Origin: Caulobacteraceae bacterium
GTDB lineage: Bacteria > Pseudomonadota > Alphaproteobacteria > Caulobacterales > Caulobacteraceae
NCBI GenBank assembly: GCA_947475845.1
Contig: CANJMO010000001.1
Location: 1 to 64,000, forward strand
Reading direction: 5' to 3'
DNA: 64,000 nt
Under the pieces are notes generated by a model. It did no database searches and was not told the origin of the DNA. It saw nothing but the letters and a program-made list of their open reading frames with translations. Made by a program: the position numbers and the translations under genes. Within the stretch, counting starts at the first letter, position 1. Each line of letters starts with the position of its first letter. This document shows, one piece after another, positions 32,344 through 39,884 of the stretch.

Positions 32344-33744
32344 ATGGCCTACCCGCTGACCTGGCGCCCCACGCTCGAGGACAATGCCCGCCCACTGGTG
32401 GAGCGCTTGCTGGCGGCCCTGGAACGGGACGTTCGAGCCGGCGCCCTGGCCCCCGGCCTGCGCCTGCCGCCGCAGCGCGAGCTGGCCTTCTTTCTCGGGA
32501 TTTCGCTGGGCACCGTGACCAAGACCTATACCGAGGCCGAGCGGCGCGGCCTGACCCAGGCCACCGTGGGGCGCGGCACCTTCATCGCCACGCCCGGACC
32601 CGACGCCGCCTTCCGCCTCAGCCCGCGCGGCGCGCCCGGTGGACTGAATCTGTCGCAGAACGTGCGGCCGGTGCTGTCGAGCCGGATCGCGTTGAACGAC
32701 GCCCTGGCCAAGCTGCGCAAGAAGGACCTGACCGCGATGCTGGGCTATGGCCCCGCCGCGGGAGAAGACGGACACCGCCGCGCCGCCGCCGCCTGGTTGG
32801 CGCGCACCACGACCTTGCAACCCGATTGGAACGCTCTGTCGATCACGGCCGGGGGGCAGCAGGCGGTCGCCCTGGCCATGGGCGTCCTGGCCGCGCCGGG
32901 CGACCTGATCATGACCGAGGCCGGCACCTACTATGGTCTGCGCACCCTGGCCGAGCACGCCGGCTACCGCCTGAAAGGCCTGGCCATGGATGGCGAAGGC
33001 GTGACGCCCGACGCCCTGGAACGGGCCGCCGCCATGACCGGATCGCGGGTGCTCTATGTGACCCCGACGCTGCACAATCCGACCGGCCGCACCATGGGCC
33101 TGCAGCGGCGCCATGACATCGTGAAGGTGTGCCGCGAGCGTGACATCTGGATCGTCGAGGACGACGTCTACGCCCTCTATGACGCGCAAGGCCTGCCGCC
33201 CCTGGCTCAATTGGCGCCCGAGCGCACCCTCTATGTCTCCAGCCTGTCCAAGTCGCTGTCGTCGGGCCTGCGGTGCGGAATCCTGCTGACCCCGGGCGGC
33301 GATTGCCTGGAGCGGGTCATGCGGGCGATGCGGGCGACCTGCTATGCGCCTCCGGCTCTGGGCCCCGCCGTCGGGGTGCAATGGATCGAGGATGGGACGG
33401 CGGACGCCCTGGCGGCCGAGGTCAAGGCCGAGATGACCAAGCGGGTCGCACTGGCCACGCGCCTGTTCGGTCCGCTGGCGGAGGCCCCGGCCTCACGGTC
33501 CAGCCTGCACATCTGGCTGCCGCTGTCGGAACTGGACGCCGAGCGCGCCGCCGCCCACTGCCTGCGCGCCGGGGTCGAGCTGACCCCGCCAGGCGCGCCG
33601 ATCGTCGACTGGCAGGGCTTGGCGGGCATGCGCATCTGCCTCGGCGGCGTCGAGGACATCGGCGAGCTGGAGAGCGCGCTGACGGTCGTGGTCAAGGCTT
33701 TGGAAAGCGCGTCGTGCGATCCGCATGCCCGGGCGATGATGTGA
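32344..33744 (+). CDS. MocR-type regulator (GntR HTH fused to aminotransferase fold)
   Basis: A 466-residue protein. The N-terminal winged helix (about residues 1-75) has LRLPPQRELAFFLGISLGTV and KTYTEAERRGL; the rest is a fold-type I PLP aminotransferase domain with ITAGGQQAVALAMGVLAAPG, VTPTLHNPTGRTMGLQRR, WIVEDDVYALYD and SSLSKSLSSGLRCG containing the likely PLP-binding Lys. Such proteins sense an amino acid, PLP or amine and often control a nearby gene. The ATG at 32344 gives the usual short leader; an earlier in-frame start exists at 32296. The neighbour on the other strand (32045) is the nearest candidate target. Confidence 0.88.
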   Translation: MAYPLTWRPTLEDNARPLVERLLAALERDVRAGALAPGLRLPPQRELAFFLGISLGTVTKTYTEAERRGLTQATVGRGTFIATPGPDAAFRLSPRGAPGGLNLSQNVRPVLSSRIALNDALAKLRKKDLTAMLGYGPAAGEDGHRRAAAAWLARTTTLQPDWNALSITAGGQQAVALAMGVLAAPGDLIMTEAGTYYGLRTLAEHAGYRLKGLAMDGEGVTPDALERAAAMTGSRVLYVTPTLHNPTGRTMGLQRRHDIVKVCRERDIWIVEDDVYALYDAQGLPPLAQLAPERTLYVSSLSKSLSSGLRCGILLTPGGDCLERVMRAMRATCYAPPALGPAVGVQWIEDGTADALAAEVKAEMTKRVALATRLFGPLAEAPASRSSLHIWLPLSELDAERAAAHCLRAGVELTPPGAPIVDWQGLAGMRICLGGVEDIGELESALTVVVKALESASCDPHARAMM

Positions 33745-33751
33745 TGAACGC

Positions 33752-33785
33752 GCGCTCAAGCAGCGAAGCGATAGCGCAAAAAGGC
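33752..33785 (+). repeat. Intergenic hairpin repeat, copy C
   Basis: Reads GCGCTCAAGCAGCGAAGCGA, then TAGCGCAAAAAGGC. The outer GCGCT/AGCGC arms and the CAAGCAG and TAGCGCAAAAAGG boxes match copy B closely; the inner stem is short. It sits between the convergent MocR and TetR genes. Confidence 0.6.
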
Positions 33786-33787
33786 CT

Positions 33788-34477
33788 CTAGTCTTCCCAT
33801 AACTCGTGCATCGAACCCTTGCGGTTGAGCACGCGGGTGACCCGCTTGACCACGGTCAGCAGGCGGTCGATGCGCTCGTCCTCGCCATAGGTCAGGCTGG
33901 CGCGGGCGAGGCCTTCGAGCATGAAGCGGGCGAGGTCTCGGCCGGTCTGGAAGCGGGGGCCGGAGCCAGCCAGCAGCAAGCCCGACAGGTCGCCGATCTG
34001 GGCGTGGTCGAAGGCGGCCTGGGCCGGGGCGATGCGGCGGGCGAGATCGGGATCGGTGCGGGCCACGGCTTCGAGCTCGGCGAAGGCCTTGAACGGCGCC
34101 TGATGCAGCAGCTCCCAATAGGCGTCGACGGCATGGTCGGTGGCGTCGCCCTGGCCCTGGCCCTGATCGCGCGCGGCGGTCTCGAACGCTTCGGTGCGGC
34201 GGCGCTGGATATGGTCGATGGCGGCTTCCACCAGGTCCTCGCGGGTGGGGAAGTGATAGAGCATCGCCCCGCGCGTCAGGCCGGCGGCCTCGGCCACGTC
34301 GGCGTTGGACGAGGCGTGATAGCCGCGCTCGGCGAACAGACGCATGGCCGCATCCAGGATCCGCTTGCGCGTCCGCAGGGACTTCGGCGTCGTCTTGGCG
34401 CTGGAGGTGGACACGTACGGGGGCATCTTGCCGGGGAGGGCGTCTTGCGGGGACAGGAGAGCAGCTCTTGGGGGCAT
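33788..34477 (-). CDS. TetR/AcrR-family transcriptional regulator
   Basis: A 229-residue repressor. The helix-turn-helix domain is RILDAAMRLFAERGYHASS with NADVAEAAGLTRGAMLYHFP and TREDLVEAAI; the C-terminal ligand domain is all-helical and of the TetR_C-type with FKAFAELEAVARTDPDLARR and a tail RKGSMHELWED. The start is uncertain: Met at 34477, Met at 34426 (MPPYVSTSS) and a GTG at 34513 are all in frame; about 30-45 residues before the HTH are low-complexity. No obvious target; the closest divergent gene is the LpxH-like phosphatase at 34651. Confidence 0.87.
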   Translation of the reverse strand: MPPRAALLSPQDALPGKMPPYVSTSSAKTTPKSLRTRKRILDAAMRLFAERGYHASSNADVAEAAGLTRGAMLYHFPTREDLVEAAIDHIQRRRTEAFETAARDQGQGQGDATDHAVDAYWELLHQAPFKAFAELEAVARTDPDLARRIAPAQAAFDHAQIGDLSGLLLAGSGPRFQTGRDLARFMLEGLARASLTYGEDERIDRLLTVVKRVTRVLNRKGSMHELWED

Positions 34478-34650
34478 GAAATCGGACAATCGCGGCCGGG
34501 GAGTGGCCGTCACCCTACTTATCTACGTCGAGTACCCGTCGCTACCCTCAGGGCGCGATTTCACAAAAGCGACATGCAATCAGCCTAATCGCGGGCTAAC
34601 GGGGGGTCGGAACGCCCGCCGGCTCAGCACTTCGCAGCAAAGCGCGCCCT

Positions 34651-35517
34651 TTGAGCATCTCCCAGGCAACCTTCCCCCAAGCCATCATCGACGACGACGA
34701 CGGCCGCCCGCCCTCGACCTTCCGCTCGGTATTCATTTCCGATGTCCATCTGGGCACCCGCGGCTGCCAGGCGGAACTGCTGCTCGATTTCATCAAGCAC
34801 CTGGAATGCGACACGCTCTATCTGGTGGGCGACATCATCGACGGCTGGAAGCTGAAGAGCGGCTGGTACTGGCCGCAGTCGCACAACGATGTGGTGCAGA
34901 AGATCCTGCGCCTGGCCCGCAAGGGCGTGAACGTCATCTATGTGCCGGGCAACCACGACGAGGTGGCGCGCGACTACTGCGGCGTGCATTTCGGCGGGGT
35001 GATCATCGCCCGCGATTGCATCCACGAGACCGCCGACGGCCGCCGCTTCCTGGTCACCCACGGCGACGAGTTCGACGGGGTGGTGCAGCACGCCCGGTGG
35101 CTCGCCTTCCTCGGGGATTGGTCCTATAGAACCGTCCTTATGCTGAATACCTGGTTCAATCTGATCAGGCGCAGGCTCGGGTTCGGCTACTGGAGCCTTT
35201 CGGCCTATCTGAAGGTCAAAGTGAAGAACGCCCTGCAATTCATCGAGAATTTCGAGACGGCGGTGGCCGACGAGGCCCGCCGGCGCGGCGTGGACGGGGT
35301 GATCTGCGGTCACATCCACAAGGCCGAGATGCGCGACATCGGCGGCGTCACCTACATCAACGACGGCGACTGGGTTGAAAGCTGCACCGCCCTGGTCGAA
35401 CATCCTGACGGGCGACTCGAGATCCTAGAATGGGCCAAGCTGCGGTCCTGGTCGGTGATCGAGCGCAAGGCGGGCCGGACGGTATCCGCGCCTGAAGGGG
35501 AAAAGGCCGCGGCCTGA
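34651..35517 (+). CDS. LpxH-like UDP-2,3-diacylglucosamine diphosphatase family metallophosphoesterase
   Basis: A 288-residue calcineurin-like phosphoesterase. Metal-binding motifs in order: FISDVHLGTRGC (D-x-H), LVGDIIDGWKL (GD-x-x-D), PGNHDEVARD (GNHD), THGDEFDG and CGHIHKAEMRDIGG (GH-x-H). The family splits UDP-diacylglucosamine in lipid A synthesis (LpxH), but alphaproteobacteria generally use LpxI, and this longer subgroup lies by a glycosyltransferase, so another phospholipid or nucleotide substrate is possible. The start is TTG at 34651; no ATG lies near the N-terminus. Its TGA overlaps the ATG of the glycosyltransferase (TGATG at 35515-35519). Confidence 0.82.
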   Translation: MSISQATFPQAIIDDDDGRPPSTFRSVFISDVHLGTRGCQAELLLDFIKHLECDTLYLVGDIIDGWKLKSGWYWPQSHNDVVQKILRLARKGVNVIYVPGNHDEVARDYCGVHFGGVIIARDCIHETADGRRFLVTHGDEFDGVVQHARWLAFLGDWSYRTVLMLNTWFNLIRRRLGFGYWSLSAYLKVKVKNALQFIENFETAVADEARRRGVDGVICGHIHKAEMRDIGGVTYINDGDWVESCTALVEHPDGRLEILEWAKLRSWSVIERKAGRTVSAPEGEKAAA

Positions 35518-36605
35518 TGCGTATCCTGATTGCGACCGACGCCTGGGAGCCCCAGGTCAACGGCGTCGTGCGCACGCTGACCCGCACGGTGGCCGAATGC
35601 CGCGCCATGGGGCACCAGGTCGAGGTGGTCTCGCCCGGCCAGTTCAAGACCTTCCCCCTGCCGACCTATCCCGAGATCAAGCTGGCCATGGGCGCCTACG
35701 AGCCGGTGCAGGAGCGCTTCAAGGCGTTCGAGCCGGAAGCCATCCACATCGCCACTGAAGGCCCGATCGGCCTGGCGGCGCGGCGCATCTGCCTGGAATG
35801 GAAGCTGCCGTTCACCACCAGCTACCACACCAAGTTCCCCGAATACGTCTCCGCCCGCCTGCCGCTGCCGCTGTCGGCTGGCTACGCCTACATGCGCTGG
35901 TTCCACAAGCCGTCGGGGCGGCTGATGGTGGCGACGCCGTCGATGCGCGACGAGCTGGCCAAACAGGGCTTTCGCAACCTGTCGCCGTGGACCCGGGGGG
36001 TGGACACCGACCTGTTCCGCCCGGACATGGATAAGGTGTTCGACGGCCTGCCGCGCCCCGTGTGGCTCTATGTCGGCCGGGTAGCGGTGGAGAAGAACAT
36101 CGAGGCCTTCCTGGCGCTGGACCTGCCCGGCTCCAAGGTGGTTGTGGGCGACGGGCCGCAGCGCGAGGAGCTGACGCCCAAATATCCCGAGGTTCACTTC
36201 AAGGGGGCCCTGTTCGGCGAGGATCTGGCCCGGCATTTCTCGGACGCCGACGTGTTCGTGTTCCCGTCCCTGACCGATACCTTCGGCCTGGTGATCCTGG
36301 AGGCGATGGCCTGCGGCACGCCGGTGGCGGCGTTCCCGGCGCCGGGCCCCATCGACATCATTCCCGGATCGGGCGCGGGGGCCCTGGCCAAAACCCAGGA
36401 CGAGGGGCTGGCCGAAGCCTGCCTCGAGGCGCTGAAGTGCTCGCGCGCGGCCACCCGCGCCTATGCCGAACGGTTCAGCTGGCGCGCCTCGGCCGAGGAG
36501 TTCGTGCGCAACCTGCAGCCCTATCCGGAGCTGGAAAAGCTGAGGTTCTGGCGGCGGTTGCGGCGGCTGGCGCGGATCAGGCGCGGGCCCAAGGCCGCCC
36601 AGTAG
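35517..36605 (+). CDS. GT4-family glycosyltransferase
   Basis: A 362-residue GT-B enzyme. N-terminal domain: MRILIATDAWEPQVNGVVRT, TSYHTKFPEYVSARLP; linker SPWTRGVDTDLFRPDMD; C-terminal nucleotide-sugar domain: LYVGRVAVEKNIEAFLALDL, VVGDGPQREEL, FVFPSLTDTFGLVILEAMAC and GTPVAAFPAPGP. The E-x7-E segment (the first Glu region FGLVILEAM) is intact. The closest familiar relatives are GDP-mannose-dependent mannosyltransferases and SQDG-like lipid glycosyltransferases. Overlap with the phosphatase gene indicates one lipid- or envelope-related operon. Acceptor unknown. Confidence 0.88.
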   Translation: MRILIATDAWEPQVNGVVRTLTRTVAECRAMGHQVEVVSPGQFKTFPLPTYPEIKLAMGAYEPVQERFKAFEPEAIHIATEGPIGLAARRICLEWKLPFTTSYHTKFPEYVSARLPLPLSAGYAYMRWFHKPSGRLMVATPSMRDELAKQGFRNLSPWTRGVDTDLFRPDMDKVFDGLPRPVWLYVGRVAVEKNIEAFLALDLPGSKVVVGDGPQREELTPKYPEVHFKGALFGEDLARHFSDADVFVFPSLTDTFGLVILEAMACGTPVAAFPAPGPIDIIPGSGAGALAKTQDEGLAEACLEALKCSRAATRAYAERFSWRASAEEFVRNLQPYPELEKLRFWRRLRRLARIRRGPKAAQ

Positions 36606-36943
36606 GCCTGCTTCTTACGGCCCATTCGGGACGCAATCGGAATAGCGATAGCCACCATTGCCGTCAGACCAACCAACACGTTGCTCAGAGTCTTTGTGCT
36701 CAGGTGAATGGCTCCGAGGCGAGCAAGATAAACGTAAATCATGCTAGCCGCGGCAATCGCGTAGCAAAACGCGAGAAACGACCACCCTACGAAATTCTGT
36801 CTGGCTTCTGTTTTAAGCTGAAGCTTTCCATTTTCACGCTTGAACGCCCATCCGCCGATCCTCAAGCGAACAAACGCCGACATAACCGGAGGCATTACGA
36901 GAGCGACGAAGATCAAGTACCAAGTCGGATAGGTGTCCTGCAT
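36521..36943 (-). CDS. Hypothetical multi-pass membrane protein, 140 aa
   Basis: A protein with about three hydrophobic segments: TWYLIFVALVMPPVMSAFV, VGWSFLAFCYAIAAASMIYV and TLSNVLVGLTAMVAIAIPIA. Between the first two is a polar RLRIGGWAFKRENGKLQLKT stretch. I do not recognise the family. Its 3' 85 bases overlap the end of the convergent glycosyltransferase gene, so the last about 28 residues (ALGPRLIRASRRNRRQNLSF) are constrained by both frames. The non-overlapping part is distinctly AT-richer than its neighbours, suggesting acquired DNA. The ATG at 36941-36943 is the first in frame. Confidence 0.5.
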   Translation of the reverse strand: MQDTYPTWYLIFVALVMPPVMSAFVRLRIGGWAFKRENGKLQLKTEARQNFVGWSFLAFCYAIAAASMIYVYLARLGAIHLSTKTLSNVLVGLTAMVAIAIPIASRMGRKKQAYWAALGPRLIRASRRNRRQNLSFSSSG

Positions 36944-36968
36944 GCTGGCCCCCTCGGCTTGACTAGCC

Positions 36969-37769
36969 CTACATCAACCGCGTGCGCATCGCCTGGGACA
37001 GCAGGTCGATCAGGGTCACCGCCGCCACGATGACGATGACGATGGCCGAGGTCTGGCGGTAGGCGAAGGCGTTGAGCGAGTCGAACAGGGTCTGGCCGAT
37101 GCCGCCGGCGCCTATCAGGCCGAGCACGGTGGCCGAGCGCGAGCTCGATTCAAAGCGGTACAGGGCATAGGAGGTCCACAGCGGCCCGACCTGGGGGATC
37201 ACGCCCCAGGTGATTTCCTGCAGCCGGTGGGCGCCGGTGGCGCGCACGCCCTCGACCGGGCGCGGGTCGATCGACTCCACGGCTTCGGAAAAGAGCTTGG
37301 CCAACACCGCGCCGGTGTTGACCGACAGGGCCATGACCCCGGCGAAGGGGCCGAGACCCACGGCGGTGATGAACAGCAGGCCGACCACCAGATCGGGGAT
37401 CGAGCGCAGCAGGTCCATCAGGCGGCGGGCGGGCTGCTGGATCCATGGCGGCGCGATGTTGCGGGCGCAGAGCAGGCCGAACGGCACGGCGAAGATCACC
37501 GCCAGGGTCGTGCCCCACAGAGCCATCTGCACCGTCAGCCACATCTGCGCGACGTAGAGCTTCCACAGGGTGAAGTCGGGGCGGATCAGCTCCTTGCCGA
37601 ACTCGCGGATGTTGCCGGAGTTGGTCACCAGCATGGTGACCTTGCTCATCTCCACCGGCTTCATGGCCAGCAGCAAAAGGACGATCAGCCCGCCCCAGAC
37701 CAGCAGGTCGAGGCCGCGCTCGGCGGCGGAGCGGACCGGCGGCTTGAGGGTTTCGGCCGGCGGGGTCAT
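36969..37769 (-). CDS. phnE: Phosphonate ABC transporter, permease
   Basis: A 266-residue inner-membrane permease with about six helices. The LLLLAMKPVEMSKVTMLV and FIGREL-like segment KELIRPDFTLWKLYVAQMWL are typical of PhnE, as is RNIAPPWIQQPARRLMDLLR with SIPDLVVGLLF. The EAA loop is VRATGAHRLQEITWGVIPQV and the end has GAGGIGQTLFDSLNAF. It starts 4 bases before the stop of phnD (ATGA overlap), the third gene of a coupled phnC-phnD-phnE operon. It brings phosphonate, phosphite or a phosphate ester into the cell with PhnC and PhnD. Confidence 0.9.
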   Translation of the reverse strand: MTPPAETLKPPVRSAAERGLDLLVWGGLIVLLLLAMKPVEMSKVTMLVTNSGNIREFGKELIRPDFTLWKLYVAQMWLTVQMALWGTTLAVIFAVPFGLLCARNIAPPWIQQPARRLMDLLRSIPDLVVGLLFITAVGLGPFAGVMALSVNTGAVLAKLFSEAVESIDPRPVEGVRATGAHRLQEITWGVIPQVGPLWTSYALYRFESSSRSATVLGLIGAGGIGQTLFDSLNAFAYRQTSAIVIVIVAAVTLIDLLSQAMRTRLM

Positions 37770-38809
37770 GGGGCCTTGGCCGGGAGCGCGGGGGTGACCG
37801 GGGCGTTGGCCGGGGTCTTGACGGCCATCTCGGCCTCGATGGCGTCGAACGTCTTCTGCGCCTCGGCGATCTTCTGCGCATTGCCCGAGTGCTTGGCTTC
37901 GCCCAGGTCGCTGGCGGCCTGCATCTGGCGGATCGGGTCGAGGTAGCTGTTATCGGCGGCCAGGAAGCCGGTGTAGGTCAGGCCCTTTAGCACCTCGCGC
38001 TGATGGTCGCCCTCGGCGCCCGGCGCGTGGCCGTAGGAGAGGAAGAAGGCGCGGATCTTCTCCCTGGTGGCGGGATCCATGTCCTTGCGCACCAGGATCG
38101 CGGATTCCGGCAGGTCCGGCGAGGTCCAGATCACCTGCACCTTGGACGCCGCCGCGGTGTTCTCGCGGGCGTAGAACATCATGCCGACGGTGTTGTTGGT
38201 GGAGACGTCCAGCAGGCCGTTGGCGACGGAGAAGAAGTTGGACTGGTGGCTGGCGGTGCGCACGGTCTTGAAGCAGTTGGCCGGCTCGATGTTCTTGGGC
38301 GTGAACAGATAGGCGGTGGGGGCCAGGGTGCCGGAGGTCGACTTGGCGTCGCCAAGGCCGAAGTTCAGCTTCTTGCCGCACTTCAGGACGTCGTCTAGCG
38401 TGATGCCCGAGCCCTTCTTGGTGATCAGCACCGAATTGTAGGACCCCGTCGAGCCGTTGGTCAGGATACGGCCGAGCACCTGGCCGTCGGCGCGGTTGAC
38501 CGCTTCCAAAGCCGGCAGGGCCGAGAACCAGCCCACCTGGGTCTGTTTGAAGCGCATGGCCTCCACCAGCGAGGTGTAGTTGGAGGCGTAGAACGGCTTG
38601 ATGGTCAGGCCGGTGGCCTTGCCCATGTCGTCGAACAGCGGCTGCCACCACTTGCTCATCGACTGCTGGTCCTCGGCCGACAGCACCGAGAAGGTGATGG
38701 TCTGATCGGTGGCCGGGGCGGCGGGCTTGGAACAGGCGGACGCCATCAGGCCGAGAGCGGCCAGGGCGACGGCGATAGGGCGACGGGCGATGGAGCGTCG
38801 GGCGATCAT
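37766..38809 (-). CDS. phnD: Phosphonate ABC transporter, substrate-binding lipoprotein
   Basis: A 347-residue periplasmic binding protein. The N-terminus has a lipobox-like LMASACSKP, so it is probably lipid-anchored. Family motifs: ITFSVLSAEDQQSMSKWWQP, YASNYTSLVEAMRFKQTQVG, GSYNSVLITKKGSGITLDD, FGLGDAKSTSGTLAPTAYLF (the phosphonate-binding S-T-S loop) and QSNFFSVANGLLDVSTNNTV. The C-terminus is Ala/Pro-rich and longer than usual. It overlaps phnC and phnE by 4 bases on each side. Ligand specificity (phosphonate, phosphite, hypophosphite) cannot be called by eye. Confidence 0.9.
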   Translation of the reverse strand: MIARRSIARRPIAVALAALGLMASACSKPAAPATDQTITFSVLSAEDQQSMSKWWQPLFDDMGKATGLTIKPFYASNYTSLVEAMRFKQTQVGWFSALPALEAVNRADGQVLGRILTNGSTGSYNSVLITKKGSGITLDDVLKCGKKLNFGLGDAKSTSGTLAPTAYLFTPKNIEPANCFKTVRTASHQSNFFSVANGLLDVSTNNTVGMMFYARENTAAASKVQVIWTSPDLPESAILVRKDMDPATREKIRAFFLSYGHAPGAEGDHQREVLKGLTYTGFLAADNSYLDPIRQMQAASDLGEAKHSGNAQKIAEAQKTFDAIEAEMAVKTPANAPVTPALPAKAP

Positions 38810-39600
38810 CTGGCTTCCCCTTCCCAGAAGACCTCTTGGATCTCCGGGCCGTAGATATCCACCAAGGCGGCCCTGTCGAGGCCGACGCTGGGGCCGTCAT
38901 AGACCACCTTGCCGGCCTTCAGCGCCACGATGCGCGGGCAATAACGCATGGCGTAGTCGACCTGGTGCAGGGTGACCACCACCGACAGGCCGTCCTCGCG
39001 ATTGAGGTCGCTGAGCAATTCCATGACACGGCGAGCGGCGACGGGGTCGAGCGAGGCGACCGGCTCGTCGGCGATCACCACCTCGGCCTTCTGCACCAGG
39101 GCGCGGGCGATGGCGCCGCGCTGCTGCTGGCCACCGGACAGGGTCGAGGCCTTCTGCGCGGCGTAGTCGGCGACGCCGACCCGTTGCAGGGCCGCCATGA
39201 CGGCGGTCTTTTCCTCGTCTGGCCATTGGCCCAGGAAGCCGCGCCAGAAGCCGATCCGGCCAAGCATGCCCAGGGCGACATTGGCGTAGAGGGTCAGGCG
39301 GCCGACCAGATTGAACTGCTGGAAGATGAAGCCGACCCGGGTGCGCAGGTGGCGGACCTCGCCGGAGACCTTGCCCCTGGCCTGCATCGGTTCGCCGAAC
39401 ACCTCGATCCGGCCCTCGTCGGGGTCGATGACGTTGAATCCGGTGAGGCTGCGCAGCAGAGTCGACTTCCCGGACCCGGAAGGGCCGATCAGGGCGACCA
39501 TCTCACCCGGGCGCACGGTCAGCGACACCTTGTCCAGAGCCCTGCGGGCGCCGAAGGTTTTCGACACGGCGTGAACGGAAAATACAGCGTCCGAAGTCAT
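38806..39600 (-). CDS. phnC: Phosphonate ABC transporter, ATPase
   Basis: A 264-residue ABC ATPase: Walker A GPSGSGKST near residue 39, Q-loop FIFQQFNLVGRLTLYANV, signature LSGGQQQRGAIARAL, Walker B VVIADEPVASLDP and switch His in VVTLHQVDYAMRYC. The Q-loop FNLV and VAL-G-LG-R pattern are those of PhnC. First gene of phnCDE; its upstream region (39601-39884) is shared with the divergent ornithine decarboxylase leader. No C-P lyase, phosphonatase or phosphite dehydrogenase is present in the window, so downstream use of the imported compound is encoded elsewhere. Confidence 0.92.
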   Translation of the reverse strand: MTSDAVFSVHAVSKTFGARRALDKVSLTVRPGEMVALIGPSGSGKSTLLRSLTGFNVIDPDEGRIEVFGEPMQARGKVSGEVRHLRTRVGFIFQQFNLVGRLTLYANVALGMLGRIGFWRGFLGQWPDEEKTAVMAALQRVGVADYAAQKASTLSGGQQQRGAIARALVQKAEVVIADEPVASLDPVAARRVMELLSDLNREDGLSVVVTLHQVDYAMRYCPRIVALKAGKVVYDGPSVGLDRAALVDIYGPEIQEVFWEGEAR

Positions 39601-39754
39601 CTAGGGACGATCCTTAGCACGACTGCGGTCAGGCAATGGAAGACCCGCGCGAAAGTTTCATGACGAAGCGCCGCATCGCCCGCAAAAGCCCCAGGGGCAG
39701 CCTGTCGGGGACTGTCACAAATCCCGCTGCGGACCGGCTTGCGATTTCTCTGCG

Positions 39755-39884
39755 AAAACGGGGGGCAAAAACACTTTACAAGACCCCCCCTATTCCCTAT
39801 TTGCGCTTCTCCCGGCGGACCCGAAAGTCCACCTACGCTGCTAACGCCGGTCTGGGTTTAACAATCAATCGGGGGTTACGTGCA
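39755..39884 (+). ncRNA. speF-type leader RNA upstream of the ornithine decarboxylase
   Basis: The DNA before the decarboxylase start is unusual: an ACTTTACAAG block, a run of seven C, then CTTCTCCCGGCGGACCCGAA and AGTCCACCTACGCTGCTAAC, closing with CGCCGG. An outer stem CCGGCG (39812-39817) pairs with CGCCGG (39845-39850) and encloses a small hairpin GAC-CCGAAA-GTC (39818-39829). The speF RNA motif is known in exactly this position in alphaproteobacteria, upstream of ornithine decarboxylase. Boundaries are approximate, and the match is from memory of the motif, so a covariance search is needed to confirm it. Confidence 0.6.
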
